Assembly: GCA_036258315.1 (NCBI GenBank)
Contig: DATADX010000058.1
Location: forward strand, 1-47,412
DNA: 47,412 nt
Origin: DASSYK01 sp036258315
GTDB lineage: Bacteria > Actinomycetota > Thermoleophilia > Solirubrobacterales > 70-9
Direction: 5' to 3'
Shown: one piece after another, positions 34,043 through 42,065 of the stretch
How the letters are laid out: the number at the start of each line of letters is the position of its first letter
Position numbering within the stretch: position 1 is the stretch's first letter
The notes under the pieces: model-generated
Told to the model about the DNA's origin: nothing
Seen by the model: only the letters and a program-made list of their open reading frames with translations
Databases searched by the model: none
Translations under genes and position numbers: made by a program

Positions 34043-34812
34043 CGGCGGCCCAGTACGCGATCGCGGACACGTGGGTGCTCGCCGTTCGCAACCTGAAGCG
34101 GATCCCGCGGGCCCCCGACCTGCTGATCTCGTTCACGTTGCAGCCGGTGATGTTCGTGCTCCTGTTCACGTACGTGTTCGGTGGCGCGATCGAGACGCCC
34201 GGGCACGACTACGTCGACTTCCTGATCCCGGGCCTGATCGCCCAGACGATGTTCTTCGGCGGGTTCGTGACCGCGATCGGCCTCGCCGACGACCTCAAGA
34301 AGGGCCTGATCGACCGGTTCCGGGCACTGCCGATGTCGCGCGGTGCCGTGCTCGCCGGCCGCACGCTCGCGGACGTCGCGACCAACATGCTGTCGCTGGC
34401 GGTGATGGTCGCCGTCGGCCTGATCGTCGGCTTCAGCTTCGACGCCAGCCCGCTCGAGATCGTCGCCGGCGTCGGGCTGATGCTGCTGTTCGGCTACGCG
34501 TTCTCCTGGATCTTCGCCTACTTCGCCCTCGTCGCCTCGTCGGCCGAGGCGGCACAGGCGATCGGCTTCATGGTGATCTTCCCGCTCACGTTCATCTCCT
34601 CCGCCTTCGTCCCGATCGACACCCTTCCCGACGGGCTGCGCCAGTTCGCCGAGGTGAACCCGTTCACGGTCGCGGTCGACGCGATGCGGGCGCTCTGGAT
34701 CGGCGATCCGGCCGGGAACAGCATCTGGGGCGCGGTGCTGTGGTCGGTCGGGCTCAGCGCCGCGTTCGCGTGGCTCGCGGTGCGGCGCTACAAGCGCGCG
34801 GTCAGCGCCTGA
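34039..34812 (+). CDS. ABC-2 type transporter permease (DrrB-like)
   Basis: A 257-aa membrane protein with about six transmembrane segments (for example PVMFVLLFTYVFGGAIE, FGGFVTAIGL, LMLLFGYAFSWIFAYFALV, GFMVIFPLTFISSAFVPI). FRALPMSRGAVLAGRTLADV is the conserved cytoplasmic loop of DrrB-type permeases, and VNPFTVAVDAMRAL lies near the end. GTG 34039 overlaps the ATPase stop as GTGA, so subunits are likely made in fixed ratio. Cargo is unknown. Confidence 0.93.
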   Translation: MTAAQYAIADTWVLAVRNLKRIPRAPDLLISFTLQPVMFVLLFTYVFGGAIETPGHDYVDFLIPGLIAQTMFFGGFVTAIGLADDLKKGLIDRFRALPMSRGAVLAGRTLADVATNMLSLAVMVAVGLIVGFSFDASPLEIVAGVGLMLLFGYAFSWIFAYFALVASSAEAAQAIGFMVIFPLTFISSAFVPIDTLPDGLRQFAEVNPFTVAVDAMRALWIGDPAGNSIWGAVLWSVGLSAAFAWLAVRRYKRAVSA

Positions 34813-34856
34813 CGTCGTGTACAGCGATAGCTGATGGTCCGTAACGAAACGGGGCC

Positions 34857-34879
34857 GTCACGCTCGCCCCAGCCGTGAC
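34857..34879 (+). promoter_or_regulatory. Inverted repeat upstream of the DUF606 transporter
   Basis: GTCACG (34857-34862) and CGTGAC (34874-34879) are separated by 11 nt. CAGCAT (34879-34884) lies 8 nt from ATG 34893 and could be a -10 element. The inverted repeat is a plausible operator. Confidence 0.35.
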
Positions 34880-34892
34880 AGCATCCGGGCCG

Positions 34893-35330
34893 ATGGACAA
34901 GGGCTGGGCAGTTCTGGTGATGGGCGCGGTGGGAGGCTTGATCGCGCTGCAGGCGCCGATCAACGCGGGGCTCGGGAAGGCGACCGGCGGCCTCGCCGCT
35001 GCGTTCTTCAGCTTCGCGATCGGGACGCTGCTGCTCGGAACGATCGTCGTGATCAGTGGCAAGGCAAGCGGTCTCACCTCGGTCGGAGAGGTCTCCTGGT
35101 ACTACCTGCTCGGTGGTCTGTTCGGCGCGGCGTACGTGTTCTCGGCGCTGATGCTCGTCGACCAGATCGGCGCCGGCGGCATCGCAGCCGCGACGATCAC
35201 CGGGCAGCTGACGCTGTCGGTGATCATCGACCGGCTCGGCATCCTCGGGCTCGAGGAGGTACCGATCACGCCTGAGCGGGTGCTTGGGATGGTGCTGCTG
35301 CTCGCGGGCACCGTCCTGATCGTGCGCTGA
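34893..35330 (+). CDS. DUF606/YdcZ (EamE) family DMT transporter
   Basis: A 145-aa protein with five predicted transmembrane helices. It begins MDKGWAVLVMGAVGGLIALQ and contains APINAGLGKATGGLAAAFFS, which is typical of the family, then TGQLTLSVIIDRLG and a final AGTVLIVR. These half-size transporters often work as dimers; substrates are unknown. GTG 34875 is an alternative start adding six residues. It lies 80 nt downstream of the DrrB-like gene and may have its own promoter. It is convergent with the GMC oxidoreductase gene, 15 nt apart. Confidence 0.9.
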   Translation: MDKGWAVLVMGAVGGLIALQAPINAGLGKATGGLAAAFFSFAIGTLLLGTIVVISGKASGLTSVGEVSWYYLLGGLFGAAYVFSALMLVDQIGAGGIAAATITGQLTLSVIIDRLGILGLEEVPITPERVLGMVLLLAGTVLIVR

Positions 35331-35345
35331 AGCTCCGCGACGGTC

Positions 35346-36935
35346 TCAGCCCGCGCCACCGCCCCGGATCAGGTCCGCGGCCTTCTCCCCGATCATCACC
35401 GTCGGCGCGTGGGTGTTGCCTCCCGTGATCACCGGCATCACCGCGGCGTCGGCGACTCGCAGGCCCTCGACGCCCCGGACGCGGAGCTCGGGGTCGACGA
35501 CCGCGCCCTCGTCGCCGCCCATCCGGCAGGTGCCGGCTGGGTGGTAGAGGAGCTCGGTCTCCCGCCTCAGGAAGGCCTCGATCTCCTCGTCGCTGCGAAG
35601 CTCGGCGTCGGGCACGAGCCGGCGGCCACGGACCTCGTCGAGCGGAGCCGTGTTCGCGATCTCCTCGAGCTGCTTGAAGCCGGCGACGAGCGACGCGACG
35701 TCCTCGGGCTCGGAGAGGTGGTTGCCGAGCAGCCGCGGCTTCGCGTCCGGGTCGGCGGAGCGGAGTCGCAGGCGGCCGCGGCTGCGCGGCGTGATCAGCG
35801 CTGCGGCGAGCGAGAACGCGTGCCCGTCGAAGCTGTCGAAGCCATGGTCGTGGTAGTAGACGGGCCCGAATGCGAACTGGACGTCGGCGGCGGGGAGGCC
35901 GGGGCGGGTGCGGACGAAGGCAGTCGCCTCGCCGACGTTCGAGGTGAGCGGGCCGGTGCGGCGGAGGAGAAACTCGAGCAGCGCCTTCGGCTTTTCTGCG
36001 TCGGCGAGGTCCTCGTTCACGGTCGACTCGAAGCAGAGCAGGAAGAAGGGGTGGTCCTGGAGGTTCTCGCCGACCCCGGGGCTGTCCACGCGCGGCTCGA
36101 TCCCGAGCTCACGGAGGTGCTCTGACGGTCCGACCCCAGACAGCATCAGCAGCTGCGGGCTGCCGATCGCCCCGGCCGAGAGCACGATCTCGCGGCTCGC
36201 CCGCGTGCTGTGCTCGCGCCCGCGCGAGTCTCGCCAGCGGACCGCGCTCGCGCGACCGTCGACGAGCTCGATCCCGAGCGCCTGAGCGCCCGTCTTCACG
36301 GCGAGGTTGGCGCGCTTCATCGCCGGGCGCAGGTAGCCGTCTGCGGTGCTCCAGCGGCGGCCGTTTCGCTGCGTCACCGGCGTCATCGCGACGCCGTCCT
36401 GCTCCGGAGAGTTGATGTCGGGGTTGACCGGGATTCCGGCGCGTTGCGCCGCCTCGATGAAGCGCCGAGTGAGCGGCCTCGGTGACGGCACGTGCTTGGT
36501 GACGTTCACCGGGCCGTCCGAGCCGTGCCATTCGGAGCCGCCGTCCTCGTAGCTCTCCAGCCGCTTGAAGTAGGGAAGGACGTCGTCGTAGCCCCAGCCC
36601 CAGCAGCCGGCCTGGCGCCAGCCGTCGTAGTCGAGCGGGCGCCCGCGCACCCACATCATCGCGTTCATCGAGCCGGAGCCGCCCAGGGCCTTGCCGCGGG
36701 GGACATAGAGCTCGCGGTCGTCGAGGTGGGGCTCGGGGCCGGTGCTGTGGCCCCAGTCGAGCCTGGTCCGGAACTGCTTCGAGAACGCCGCCGGGAGCTT
36801 GATGTTCGGCGAGCGGTCCTTGCCGCCGGCCTCGAGCACGAGCACAGTCGCGCCCGGGTCCTCGCTGAGCCGGCCCGCGATCGCGCACCCGGCCGAGCCC
36901 GCGCCGACGATCACGTAGTCGAAACTCTCCTCCAT
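35346..36935 (-). CDS. GMC family FAD-dependent oxidoreductase (choline dehydrogenase-like)
   Basis: A 529-aa flavoprotein. FAD-binding YVIVGAGSAGCAIAGRLSE at the N-terminus, GMC signature 1 PRGKALGGSGSMNAMMWVRG, signature 2 GAIGSPQLLMLSGVGP, and the catalytic region LLYHPAGTCRMGGDEG with THAPTVMIGEKAADLI. Members oxidise alcohols, often choline or alkanols; no betaine genes adjoin, so the substrate is open. ATG 36935 gives a correct N-terminus and lies 7 nt after a TAGGGT hexamer; an upstream in-frame ATG at 36995 is less likely. Confidence 0.94.
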   Translation of the reverse strand: MEESFDYVIVGAGSAGCAIAGRLSEDPGATVLVLEAGGKDRSPNIKLPAAFSKQFRTRLDWGHSTGPEPHLDDRELYVPRGKALGGSGSMNAMMWVRGRPLDYDGWRQAGCWGWGYDDVLPYFKRLESYEDGGSEWHGSDGPVNVTKHVPSPRPLTRRFIEAAQRAGIPVNPDINSPEQDGVAMTPVTQRNGRRWSTADGYLRPAMKRANLAVKTGAQALGIELVDGRASAVRWRDSRGREHSTRASREIVLSAGAIGSPQLLMLSGVGPSEHLRELGIEPRVDSPGVGENLQDHPFFLLCFESTVNEDLADAEKPKALLEFLLRRTGPLTSNVGEATAFVRTRPGLPAADVQFAFGPVYYHDHGFDSFDGHAFSLAAALITPRSRGRLRLRSADPDAKPRLLGNHLSEPEDVASLVAGFKQLEEIANTAPLDEVRGRRLVPDAELRSDEEIEAFLRRETELLYHPAGTCRMGGDEGAVVDPELRVRGVEGLRVADAAVMPVITGGNTHAPTVMIGEKAADLIRGGGAG

Positions 36936-36948
36936 TGGGGCGACCCTA
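36936..36948 (-). promoter_or_regulatory. -10 element for leaderless GMC oxidoreductase
   Basis: Minus-strand TAGGGT at 36948-36943, 7 nt, ATG 36935. No ribosome binding site. Confidence 0.5.
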
Positions 36949-37020
36949 CCTTCTCGGCTGGGCGGGACTGACGACATGTCCGCGCTCGGTTTCAAGCTGC
37001 GAAAGCCGCGCAGGAAGGCG

Positions 37021-38103
37021 CTAACGCGCGATCCGCAGCGACGCGTCGGCCTCGAGGAAGCGGCCGATTTCGGCGACCTCGCGCTCGAGGCCCGGCCTGG
37101 CCCCCCGCGGGAGCCGGTCGAACGGCTGGACGACGACCTCGATCGCCGGCTCGCCGCGCTCGATCCGCCAGGTGGCGAAGCCGAGGCCGTCGGCGAAGGC
37201 GGTCGGAGCGATTACGCCCCTGGAGTAGCTGACCTTGCTCTCGGCGCTGCCCGGCAGGGTGAGATCGCGGCGTTTCCACGAGAGCAGGTAATGGTCGAAC
37301 CAGCCGAGCAGCCGCACGAACGGGCGCTCATCGAGGCCGGGCGGCGTGGTCGCCCATGCCGGCGCGACCATCACGCCGCGCTCGGTCGCGAGGGGCACCG
37401 TCTTCCCGGCCGCCTCGAAGGCGAGCCGCGCCTCGCCCTTCGGCATCTTCGCCCAGTAAGCGAGATCCTCCGGGGTGGCAGGTCCGTGTGACTCGAGATA
37501 GCGCCGGCCGAGGCGGGCGAGCGCGGCCTCCCGGTCGAGCGGCTCGTCGGGCGGCGCGGCGACGAACCGCTGCCGGTTGTCGAGGGCCGGCCGGGCGACG
37601 AGTATCCCGCGCAGCGCCGCGAGGTGGGGGACCCAGTAGAAGATCCCCGCTTCGGTCGCGCCCCGCTCGGCGAGCATCGCCCGCAGCGCGGAGCGTTCGA
37701 GCGGACCCCGAGCGAGGAGGGCGGGGAGCTCGGCGAGAACCTCCTCGGCGACCTTCGACCCGCCGAGGTCCCTGAGCCGGCGCTCGGCCAGCGCCAGCGG
37801 GCGCGAGGCGAGGAGCGGGCGCATCCAGGCCAGCTCCCTGGAGGCGAACAGGAAGATCGTGTTCCGCATCAGCCACGAGCGGCAGACCGAATCCCGCGCC
37901 GCCTGGCGGCGGGCGCGCTCGGCGGTGAGGCCCGCGGTCCGCGCCCGCACGCCGAGGGCGGCGGCCGGGACGTCCTGGGCCTGGATCGCGAGCGCCTTCG
38001 AGGCGGCCGCCGCGACCGACTTCAGCTCCGAGCCGGGCAGGAGGCGCTGGGAGCGCATCCGCATCAGGCGAAGCTCCCGATCGGAGACCTCCCCGGTGGA
38101 CAT
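37021..38103 (-). CDS. HTH_42 winged-helix protein (AlkZ/YcaQ-type DNA glycosylase superfamily)
   Basis: A 360-aa protein of the HTH_42 superfamily: LRLMRMRSQRLLPG, ALAIQAQDVPAAALGVRART, SWLMRNTIFLFASRELAWM, GPATPEDLAYWAK and LLGWFDHYLLSWKRRDL. Characterised members of the superfamily are monofunctional or crosslink-unhooking DNA glycosylases with a Gln-x-Gln or Gln-x-Asp catalytic motif; QAQ appears here in the matching N-terminal position. A glycosylase role is therefore possible but unproven. ATG 38103 is 8 nt after the stop of the flavoprotein gene, so they form an operon. Confidence 0.85.
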   Translation of the reverse strand: MSTGEVSDRELRLMRMRSQRLLPGSELKSVAAAASKALAIQAQDVPAAALGVRARTAGLTAERARRQAARDSVCRSWLMRNTIFLFASRELAWMRPLLASRPLALAERRLRDLGGSKVAEEVLAELPALLARGPLERSALRAMLAERGATEAGIFYWVPHLAALRGILVARPALDNRQRFVAAPPDEPLDREAALARLGRRYLESHGPATPEDLAYWAKMPKGEARLAFEAAGKTVPLATERGVMVAPAWATTPPGLDERPFVRLLGWFDHYLLSWKRRDLTLPGSAESKVSYSRGVIAPTAFADGLGFATWRIERGEPAIEVVVQPFDRLPRGARPGLEREVAEIGRFLEADASLRIAR

Positions 38104-38111
38104 CCGTCCGG

Positions 38112-39248
38112 TCAGGCGACGGCCGAGAGCGGCTCCCGGTCGCGGCGCGGCTCCGGCGCCGGGTCGGCGAACTCGGGCGGCGCGATCCGCAGGTAGTGCC
38201 CGAATGACCAGTCGACGAAGCGCTTCCGGCCGCAGGAGCGGATCACGGCGCGCTGCAGCCGCGCCGGCAGCCGCGGCAACAACCGCTGGGCGCGGAGCAT
38301 CCAGCGGAACTTCCACTCGTGGGCGGCGGTGAACCCGGAGTAGTTGCGCAGCGCGGCGGCGCGGTCCTGGCGGCCCTCGACGACCGCCCGCAGCTCGTCG
38401 CCGAGCTTGATCCCGAAGTAGAAGGCGGTGCGGATCCCCTCGGCGGTCAGCGGCAGGCAATGGCCCGCCGAGTCGCCGACGAAGAAGATCTCCCCGTCGG
38501 TCGCGGGGCGCATCTTGTGCGGGATCCAATTGCCCTGGTAGCGGACCGGCGGCCGCTCGAGGTCCTCGGCGAGCAGCACGGTCGTGTCCTTGACATGGAA
38601 GCGCGGGTCGAACGAGCCGATGCCGATCCGCTGCTCGCCGCGCGCCGGGAAGCTCCACCCGTAGCCCGCCGGGACGTAGCGGCGGTCGATCCACACCTCG
38701 AGGTCATCGCCGCCGCCCTCCGGATGGACCTCGAGCCCGCGCGATAGCGGCGCGTCGGGCGGCTGATAGCCGCCGTCGGCGGCGAGGATCCGCCGCCACC
38801 CGAGCGCGTCGACGATCAGCGGCGCGCTGACGTCGCCGCGATCGGTGTGGACGGTCTCGCCGGTCCGCCCGTTCACCTTGGCTGTCTCGAAGTCGGCGTC
38901 GTTCTGGTCGTCGAGGAGCCGGCAGAGCTCGCGGTAGTCGAAGGTCGAGAAGGTCCACGGCAGCGCGTAGCGCGAGGTCCCGAGCGGGGTGTGGACGACG
39001 AGCTCGGGGAACTCCTGCCGGATCGAGTCCTGCAGCCCCATCGCCTGCAGCCAGGCGGTCGGCGCTCCGCATGCCGATGTCTGGCGCTCGCCGATCTCGT
39101 AGCGATCGAGGATCAGGACGCGGGCGCCGGAGCCGGTCAGCTGGCGGGCGACGGTCAGCCCCGCAAAGCTGGCGCCGCAGACGATCACGTCGTAGTTTCC
39201 GGACAGCGGGGTCCGCTCCGCGCCGCGTTTCGTCGCGCGTCTCGGCAT
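38112..39248 (-). CDS. Geranylgeranyl reductase-like FAD-dependent oxidoreductase
   Basis: A 378-aa flavoprotein. FAD motif YDVIVCGASFAGLTVARQL, then ARVLILDRYEIGERQTSACG, and a second FAD motif EIFFVGDSAGHCLPLTAEGI. The RQTSACGAP loop and GDSAGHCLP fit the geranylgeranyl-reductase/halogenase-like group that reduces isoprenoid chains or hydroxylates. The enzyme may act on a quinone or lipid isoprenoid. ATG 39248 is 7 nt after TACCCT and it is divergent from rpsA. The HTH_42 gene follows downstream. Confidence 0.88.
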   Translation of the reverse strand: MPRRATKRGAERTPLSGNYDVIVCGASFAGLTVARQLTGSGARVLILDRYEIGERQTSACGAPTAWLQAMGLQDSIRQEFPELVVHTPLGTSRYALPWTFSTFDYRELCRLLDDQNDADFETAKVNGRTGETVHTDRGDVSAPLIVDALGWRRILAADGGYQPPDAPLSRGLEVHPEGGGDDLEVWIDRRYVPAGYGWSFPARGEQRIGIGSFDPRFHVKDTTVLLAEDLERPPVRYQGNWIPHKMRPATDGEIFFVGDSAGHCLPLTAEGIRTAFYFGIKLGDELRAVVEGRQDRAAALRNYSGFTAAHEWKFRWMLRAQRLLPRLPARLQRAVIRSCGRKRFVDWSFGHYLRIAPPEFADPAPEPRRDREPLSAVA

Positions 39249-39261
39249 CGCGCTGAGGGTA
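39249..39261 (-). promoter_or_regulatory. -10 element for leaderless flavoprotein gene
   Basis: Minus-strand TACCCT at 39261-39256, 7 nt, ATG 39248. Located in the divergent region shared with rpsA. Confidence 0.5.
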
Positions 39262-39321
39262 TCCGACAGGGCGCGGGTTGCATCCCTGCCTGCCTTGACC
39301 GTGCCTGCGGGTCCTCTCTGT

Positions 39322-39336
39322 CAAACTTCCCTGTTC
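39322..39336 (+). promoter_or_regulatory. Possible -10 element for rpsA
   Basis: CAAACT at 39322-39327 lies 9 nt before GTG 39337. TTGACC at 39295-39300 resembles a -35 element but the spacing of 21 nt is too long to be convincing. Confidence 0.35.
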
Positions 39337-40836
39337 GTGTCCGCGACCGAGACTACGAGCGACGCCGCCACCGACACGCCGGTGGCCGAGGAGACGCCTG
39401 CAACCACGCCTGAGACGGCCGCCGAGACGCCCGTCGCGCCCGAGGCTCCCGCCGGCAACGGCGCCGCTTCCCAGGACCTCCTGATCGAGGTCGACGGCAA
39501 GCTCGTCCCCAACTACGACGCGACCATTCACCCCTTCGGGGAAGGGGACGTGGTGAGCGGCAAGGTCGTGCGAATCGACAAGGACGAGGTCCTGGTCGAC
39601 ATCGGCTACAAGTCGGAGGGGGTCATCCCCTCCCACGAGCTTTCGATCCGCAAGTCAGTCGATCCGTCGGACGAGGTCGAGCTCGGCGAGGAGGTCGACG
39701 CCCTCGTCCTCACGAAGGAGGACCAGGAGGGACGGCTGATCCTGTCCAAGAAGCGGGCCCGCTTCGAGAAGGCCTGGCGCCGGATCGAGGCGGCCGCCGA
39801 GTCCGGCGAGCCGGTCGAGGGCACCGTGATCGAGGTCGTCAAGGGCGGGCTGATCCTCGACCTCGGGGTGCGCGGCTTCCTGCCCGCCTCCCTGGTCGAC
39901 ATCCGCCGGGTCCAGAACCTCGACGAGTTCATGGGCCAGAAGCTGCTCTGCAAGGTGATCGAGCTGAACCGGTCGCGCAACAACGTCGTGCTGTCGCGCC
40001 GCGCGGTCCTGGAGGAGGAGCGCAAGGAGGTCCGTGAGCAGATCCTGGGCCGCCTCGAGCCGGGCCAGGAGGTCGAGGGGAAGATCTCCAACATCGTCGA
40101 CTTCGGCGCCTTCGTCGACCTCGACGGCATCGACGGCCTGATCCACATCTCCGAGCTCTCCTGGAGCCACGTCAACCATCCTTCCGAGGTCCTCTCGATC
40201 GGCGACACGGTCCGGGTCAAGGTGCTCGACATCGACCGCGACCGGCAGCGGATCTCACTCGGTCTGAAGCAGACCCAGGAAGATCCCTGGCAGCGGGTGC
40301 TGAGCGAGGACAAGGAGGGCGACGTCGTCAGCGGCAAGGTCACGAAGATCGTCGCCTTCGGCGCCTTCGTCCAGATCCTGCCGGGGGTTGAGGGCCTCGT
40401 CCACATCTCCGAGCTCGCCCAGCATCACGTCGAGAGCCCCGCCGAGGTCGTCCGGCCCGGCGACGAGCTTCAGGTGCGGATCCTCGAGGTCGACGACAGC
40501 CGCCGCCGGCTCTCCCTCTCGGTGAAGCGGGTCGAGGGGCAGGAGCTGCCCGGTTACGCGCCCGAGGAGGCCGCGGCGATCCCGGTCGCCGACGTGCCGG
40601 AGGGCGAGGCGTCCGCGCCAGAGGGCGAGGGGTCCGGGCCAGGGACTGAGGCGTCCGTGCCCGACGCCGCTGCGCCCGATGCTGAGGCGCCCGCCGCCGA
40701 GACCGAGGCGCCTGAGGCGCCCGAGGCGCCGGTGACGCCCCCGGAGGAGGTCCCGGGCGAGGAGGCGCCCGCGGAGGAGCCGACCCCCGACGAGGAGCCC
40801 CTGCCCGAGGAAGAGCCGCCCGCAGAGGACGGCTAG
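39337..40836 (+). CDS. rpsA: 30S ribosomal protein S1
   Basis: A 499-aa protein from GTG 39337 with four S1 RNA-binding domains (about 60-410), for example GDVVSGKVVRIDKDEVLVDI, VIEVVKGGLILDLGVRGFLP, SNIVDFGAFVDLDGIDGLIH and TKIVAFGAFVQILPGVEGLV. S1 brings mRNA to the 30S subunit. The N-terminal 45 residues and the C-terminal 80 are Glu/Ala/Pro-rich and disordered. TTG 39295 and GTG 39301 are alternative starts. coaE follows 9 nt after the stop, as in many actinobacteria. In an organism with many leaderless transcripts S1 need for initiation may differ. Confidence 0.95.
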   Translation: MSATETTSDAATDTPVAEETPATTPETAAETPVAPEAPAGNGAASQDLLIEVDGKLVPNYDATIHPFGEGDVVSGKVVRIDKDEVLVDIGYKSEGVIPSHELSIRKSVDPSDEVELGEEVDALVLTKEDQEGRLILSKKRARFEKAWRRIEAAAESGEPVEGTVIEVVKGGLILDLGVRGFLPASLVDIRRVQNLDEFMGQKLLCKVIELNRSRNNVVLSRRAVLEEERKEVREQILGRLEPGQEVEGKISNIVDFGAFVDLDGIDGLIHISELSWSHVNHPSEVLSIGDTVRVKVLDIDRDRQRISLGLKQTQEDPWQRVLSEDKEGDVVSGKVTKIVAFGAFVQILPGVEGLVHISELAQHHVESPAEVVRPGDELQVRILEVDDSRRRLSLSVKRVEGQELPGYAPEEAAAIPVADVPEGEASAPEGEGSGPGTEASVPDAAAPDAEAPAAETEAPEAPEAPVTPPEEVPGEEAPAEEPTPDEEPLPEEEPPAEDG

Positions 40837-40845
40837 CCGCTTCGC

Positions 40846-41439
40846 TTGACTCGGTTCATCGGGCTGACCGGGGGAATCGGCGCGGGCAAGTCCGAGGCGC
40901 TCGCGGCCGCGGGCCGGCTCGGGGCCGCGACTCTCTCGACCGACCAGGTCACGCACCAGCTGCTCGGCCGCGAGGACGTCACCCTGGCGCTGGCCGAGCG
41001 CTGGGGAGACGAGATCGCTCCCGGAGGCGAGATCGACCGCGCGAAGGTCGCAGCGATCGTCTTCGCCGAGCCCGACGAGCTCGCCTGGCTCGAGTCCCAG
41101 CTGCATCCCCTCGTCGGCGAGCAGGTGCTCGCCTGGCGCGAATCGCTCGACCCGGGCGTCGAGGTCGCCGTGATCGAGGTGCCGCTCCTGTTCGAGGCGG
41201 GTCTTGAGGAGGCCTTCGACGCGACCCTGGCCGTGATCGCCGACGACCCGCTTCGGGAGCGACGCCTCGCCGAGCGCGGCCAGGCCGGGCTGGTCGGGCG
41301 CGAGGGCCGTCAGCTTCCCCAGGAGGAGAAGGCCGCCCGCGCCAACCACGTGATCCGCAACGACGGCACGCTCGAGGAGCTCGAGCGGGAGCTGTCGAGG
41401 GCGCTCGAGGGGGTACGCCGCGACGGAGCCTCGGCGTGA
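40846..41439 (+). CDS. coaE: Dephospho-CoA kinase
   Basis: A 197-aa P-loop kinase for the last step of coenzyme A synthesis. It starts at TTG 40846: IGLTGGIGAGKSEALAAAGR holds the Walker A motif; STDQVTHQLL, VIEVPLLFEAGLEEAFDATL and the lid RRLAERGQAG follow. The lid helix reads LAERGQAGLVGREGR rather than the usual R-x-x-x-Q order, a small variation. It lies between rpsA and a lytic transglycosylase and overlaps the latter by GTGA. Confidence 0.94.
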   Translation: MTRFIGLTGGIGAGKSEALAAAGRLGAATLSTDQVTHQLLGREDVTLALAERWGDEIAPGGEIDRAKVAAIVFAEPDELAWLESQLHPLVGEQVLAWRESLDPGVEVAVIEVPLLFEAGLEEAFDATLAVIADDPLRERRLAERGQAGLVGREGRQLPQEEKAARANHVIRNDGTLEELERELSRALEGVRRDGASA

Positions 41440-42044
41440 GCTCCCGGACCGGCACGCGGCGCGCCCGAGCGAAGCCGCGCTCGTCGAGGCGCCACACGCG
41501 GCTCGTGGTCGCGGGGCTGGTCGGGCTGCTCGCGGTCGTCGCCGTGATCAACCGCGACGAGATCGGCGACCAGCTGCGTGAGGTGACATTGCCGCTCCGT
41601 CACGAGGACATCATCCGCCAGCAGTCCAGGGACAAGAACGTCCCGCCCGACCTGATCGCCGCGGTGATCTATGCCGAATCGCGGTTCCGGGACCAGGAGT
41701 CCCACGCCGGCGCCCGCGGGCTGATGCAGGTGACGCCGCAGACGGCCGAGCTGATCGAGGGCCTCAGCGGCGGCTCGACATTCGTCGCGGACGACCTCTC
41801 GGACCCCGACATCAACATCCGCTACGGGACGTTCTACCTGCGCTACCTGCTCGACAAGTTCAACGGCAACCTGACGGCCGGGCTCGCCGCCTACAACGCC
41901 GGCGAGACCAACGTCGCCGCGTGGGGAGGGTCGGAGCTGCAGCTCAGCGACATCGAGTTCGAGGAGACGCGCGACTACGTCGAGAGCGTGCTCGAGAAGC
42001 GCGACGAGTACCGCGAGCACTACTCGGATGAGCTCGGCCTCTAG
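41436..42044 (+). CDS. Membrane-anchored lytic transglycosylase (SLT domain)
   Basis: A 202-aa protein. After an Arg-rich cytoplasmic head, residues about 22-40 (TRLVVAGLVGLLAVVAVI) form a single membrane anchor. The SLT domain (about 55-190) has the catalytic Glu in IYAESRFRDQESHAGARGLM, then QVTPQTAELI, DINIRYGTFYLRYLL and GLAAYNAGETNV. It cleaves glycan strands of peptidoglycan. Its GTG start overlaps the coaE stop as GTGA. Rpf-like resuscitation factors are a different family. Confidence 0.93.
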   Translation: MSSRTGTRRARAKPRSSRRHTRLVVAGLVGLLAVVAVINRDEIGDQLREVTLPLRHEDIIRQQSRDKNVPPDLIAAVIYAESRFRDQESHAGARGLMQVTPQTAELIEGLSGGSTFVADDLSDPDINIRYGTFYLRYLLDKFNGNLTAGLAAYNAGETNVAAWGGSELQLSDIEFEETRDYVESVLEKRDEYREHYSDELGL

Positions 42045-42048
42045 GCCG
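42035..42048. terminator. Palindrome at the convergent transglycosylase/PhoD ends
   Basis: CGGCCT and AGGCCG flank CT in a 14-bp palindrome that includes the transglycosylase stop codon. As RNA it would form a 5-bp GC stem with loop TCTA, on either strand. No T-run follows, so it is a tentative bidirectional terminator in a gap of only 21 nt. Confidence 0.3.
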
Positions 42049-42065
42049 TTCGGCGAGCCGTCCCC

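Noticed and set aside
40570..40836. Separate gene for the Glu/Pro/Ala-rich rpsA tail
   Set aside because: It is in frame with the S1 domains without a stop, and acidic tails on S1 are common in actinobacteria.
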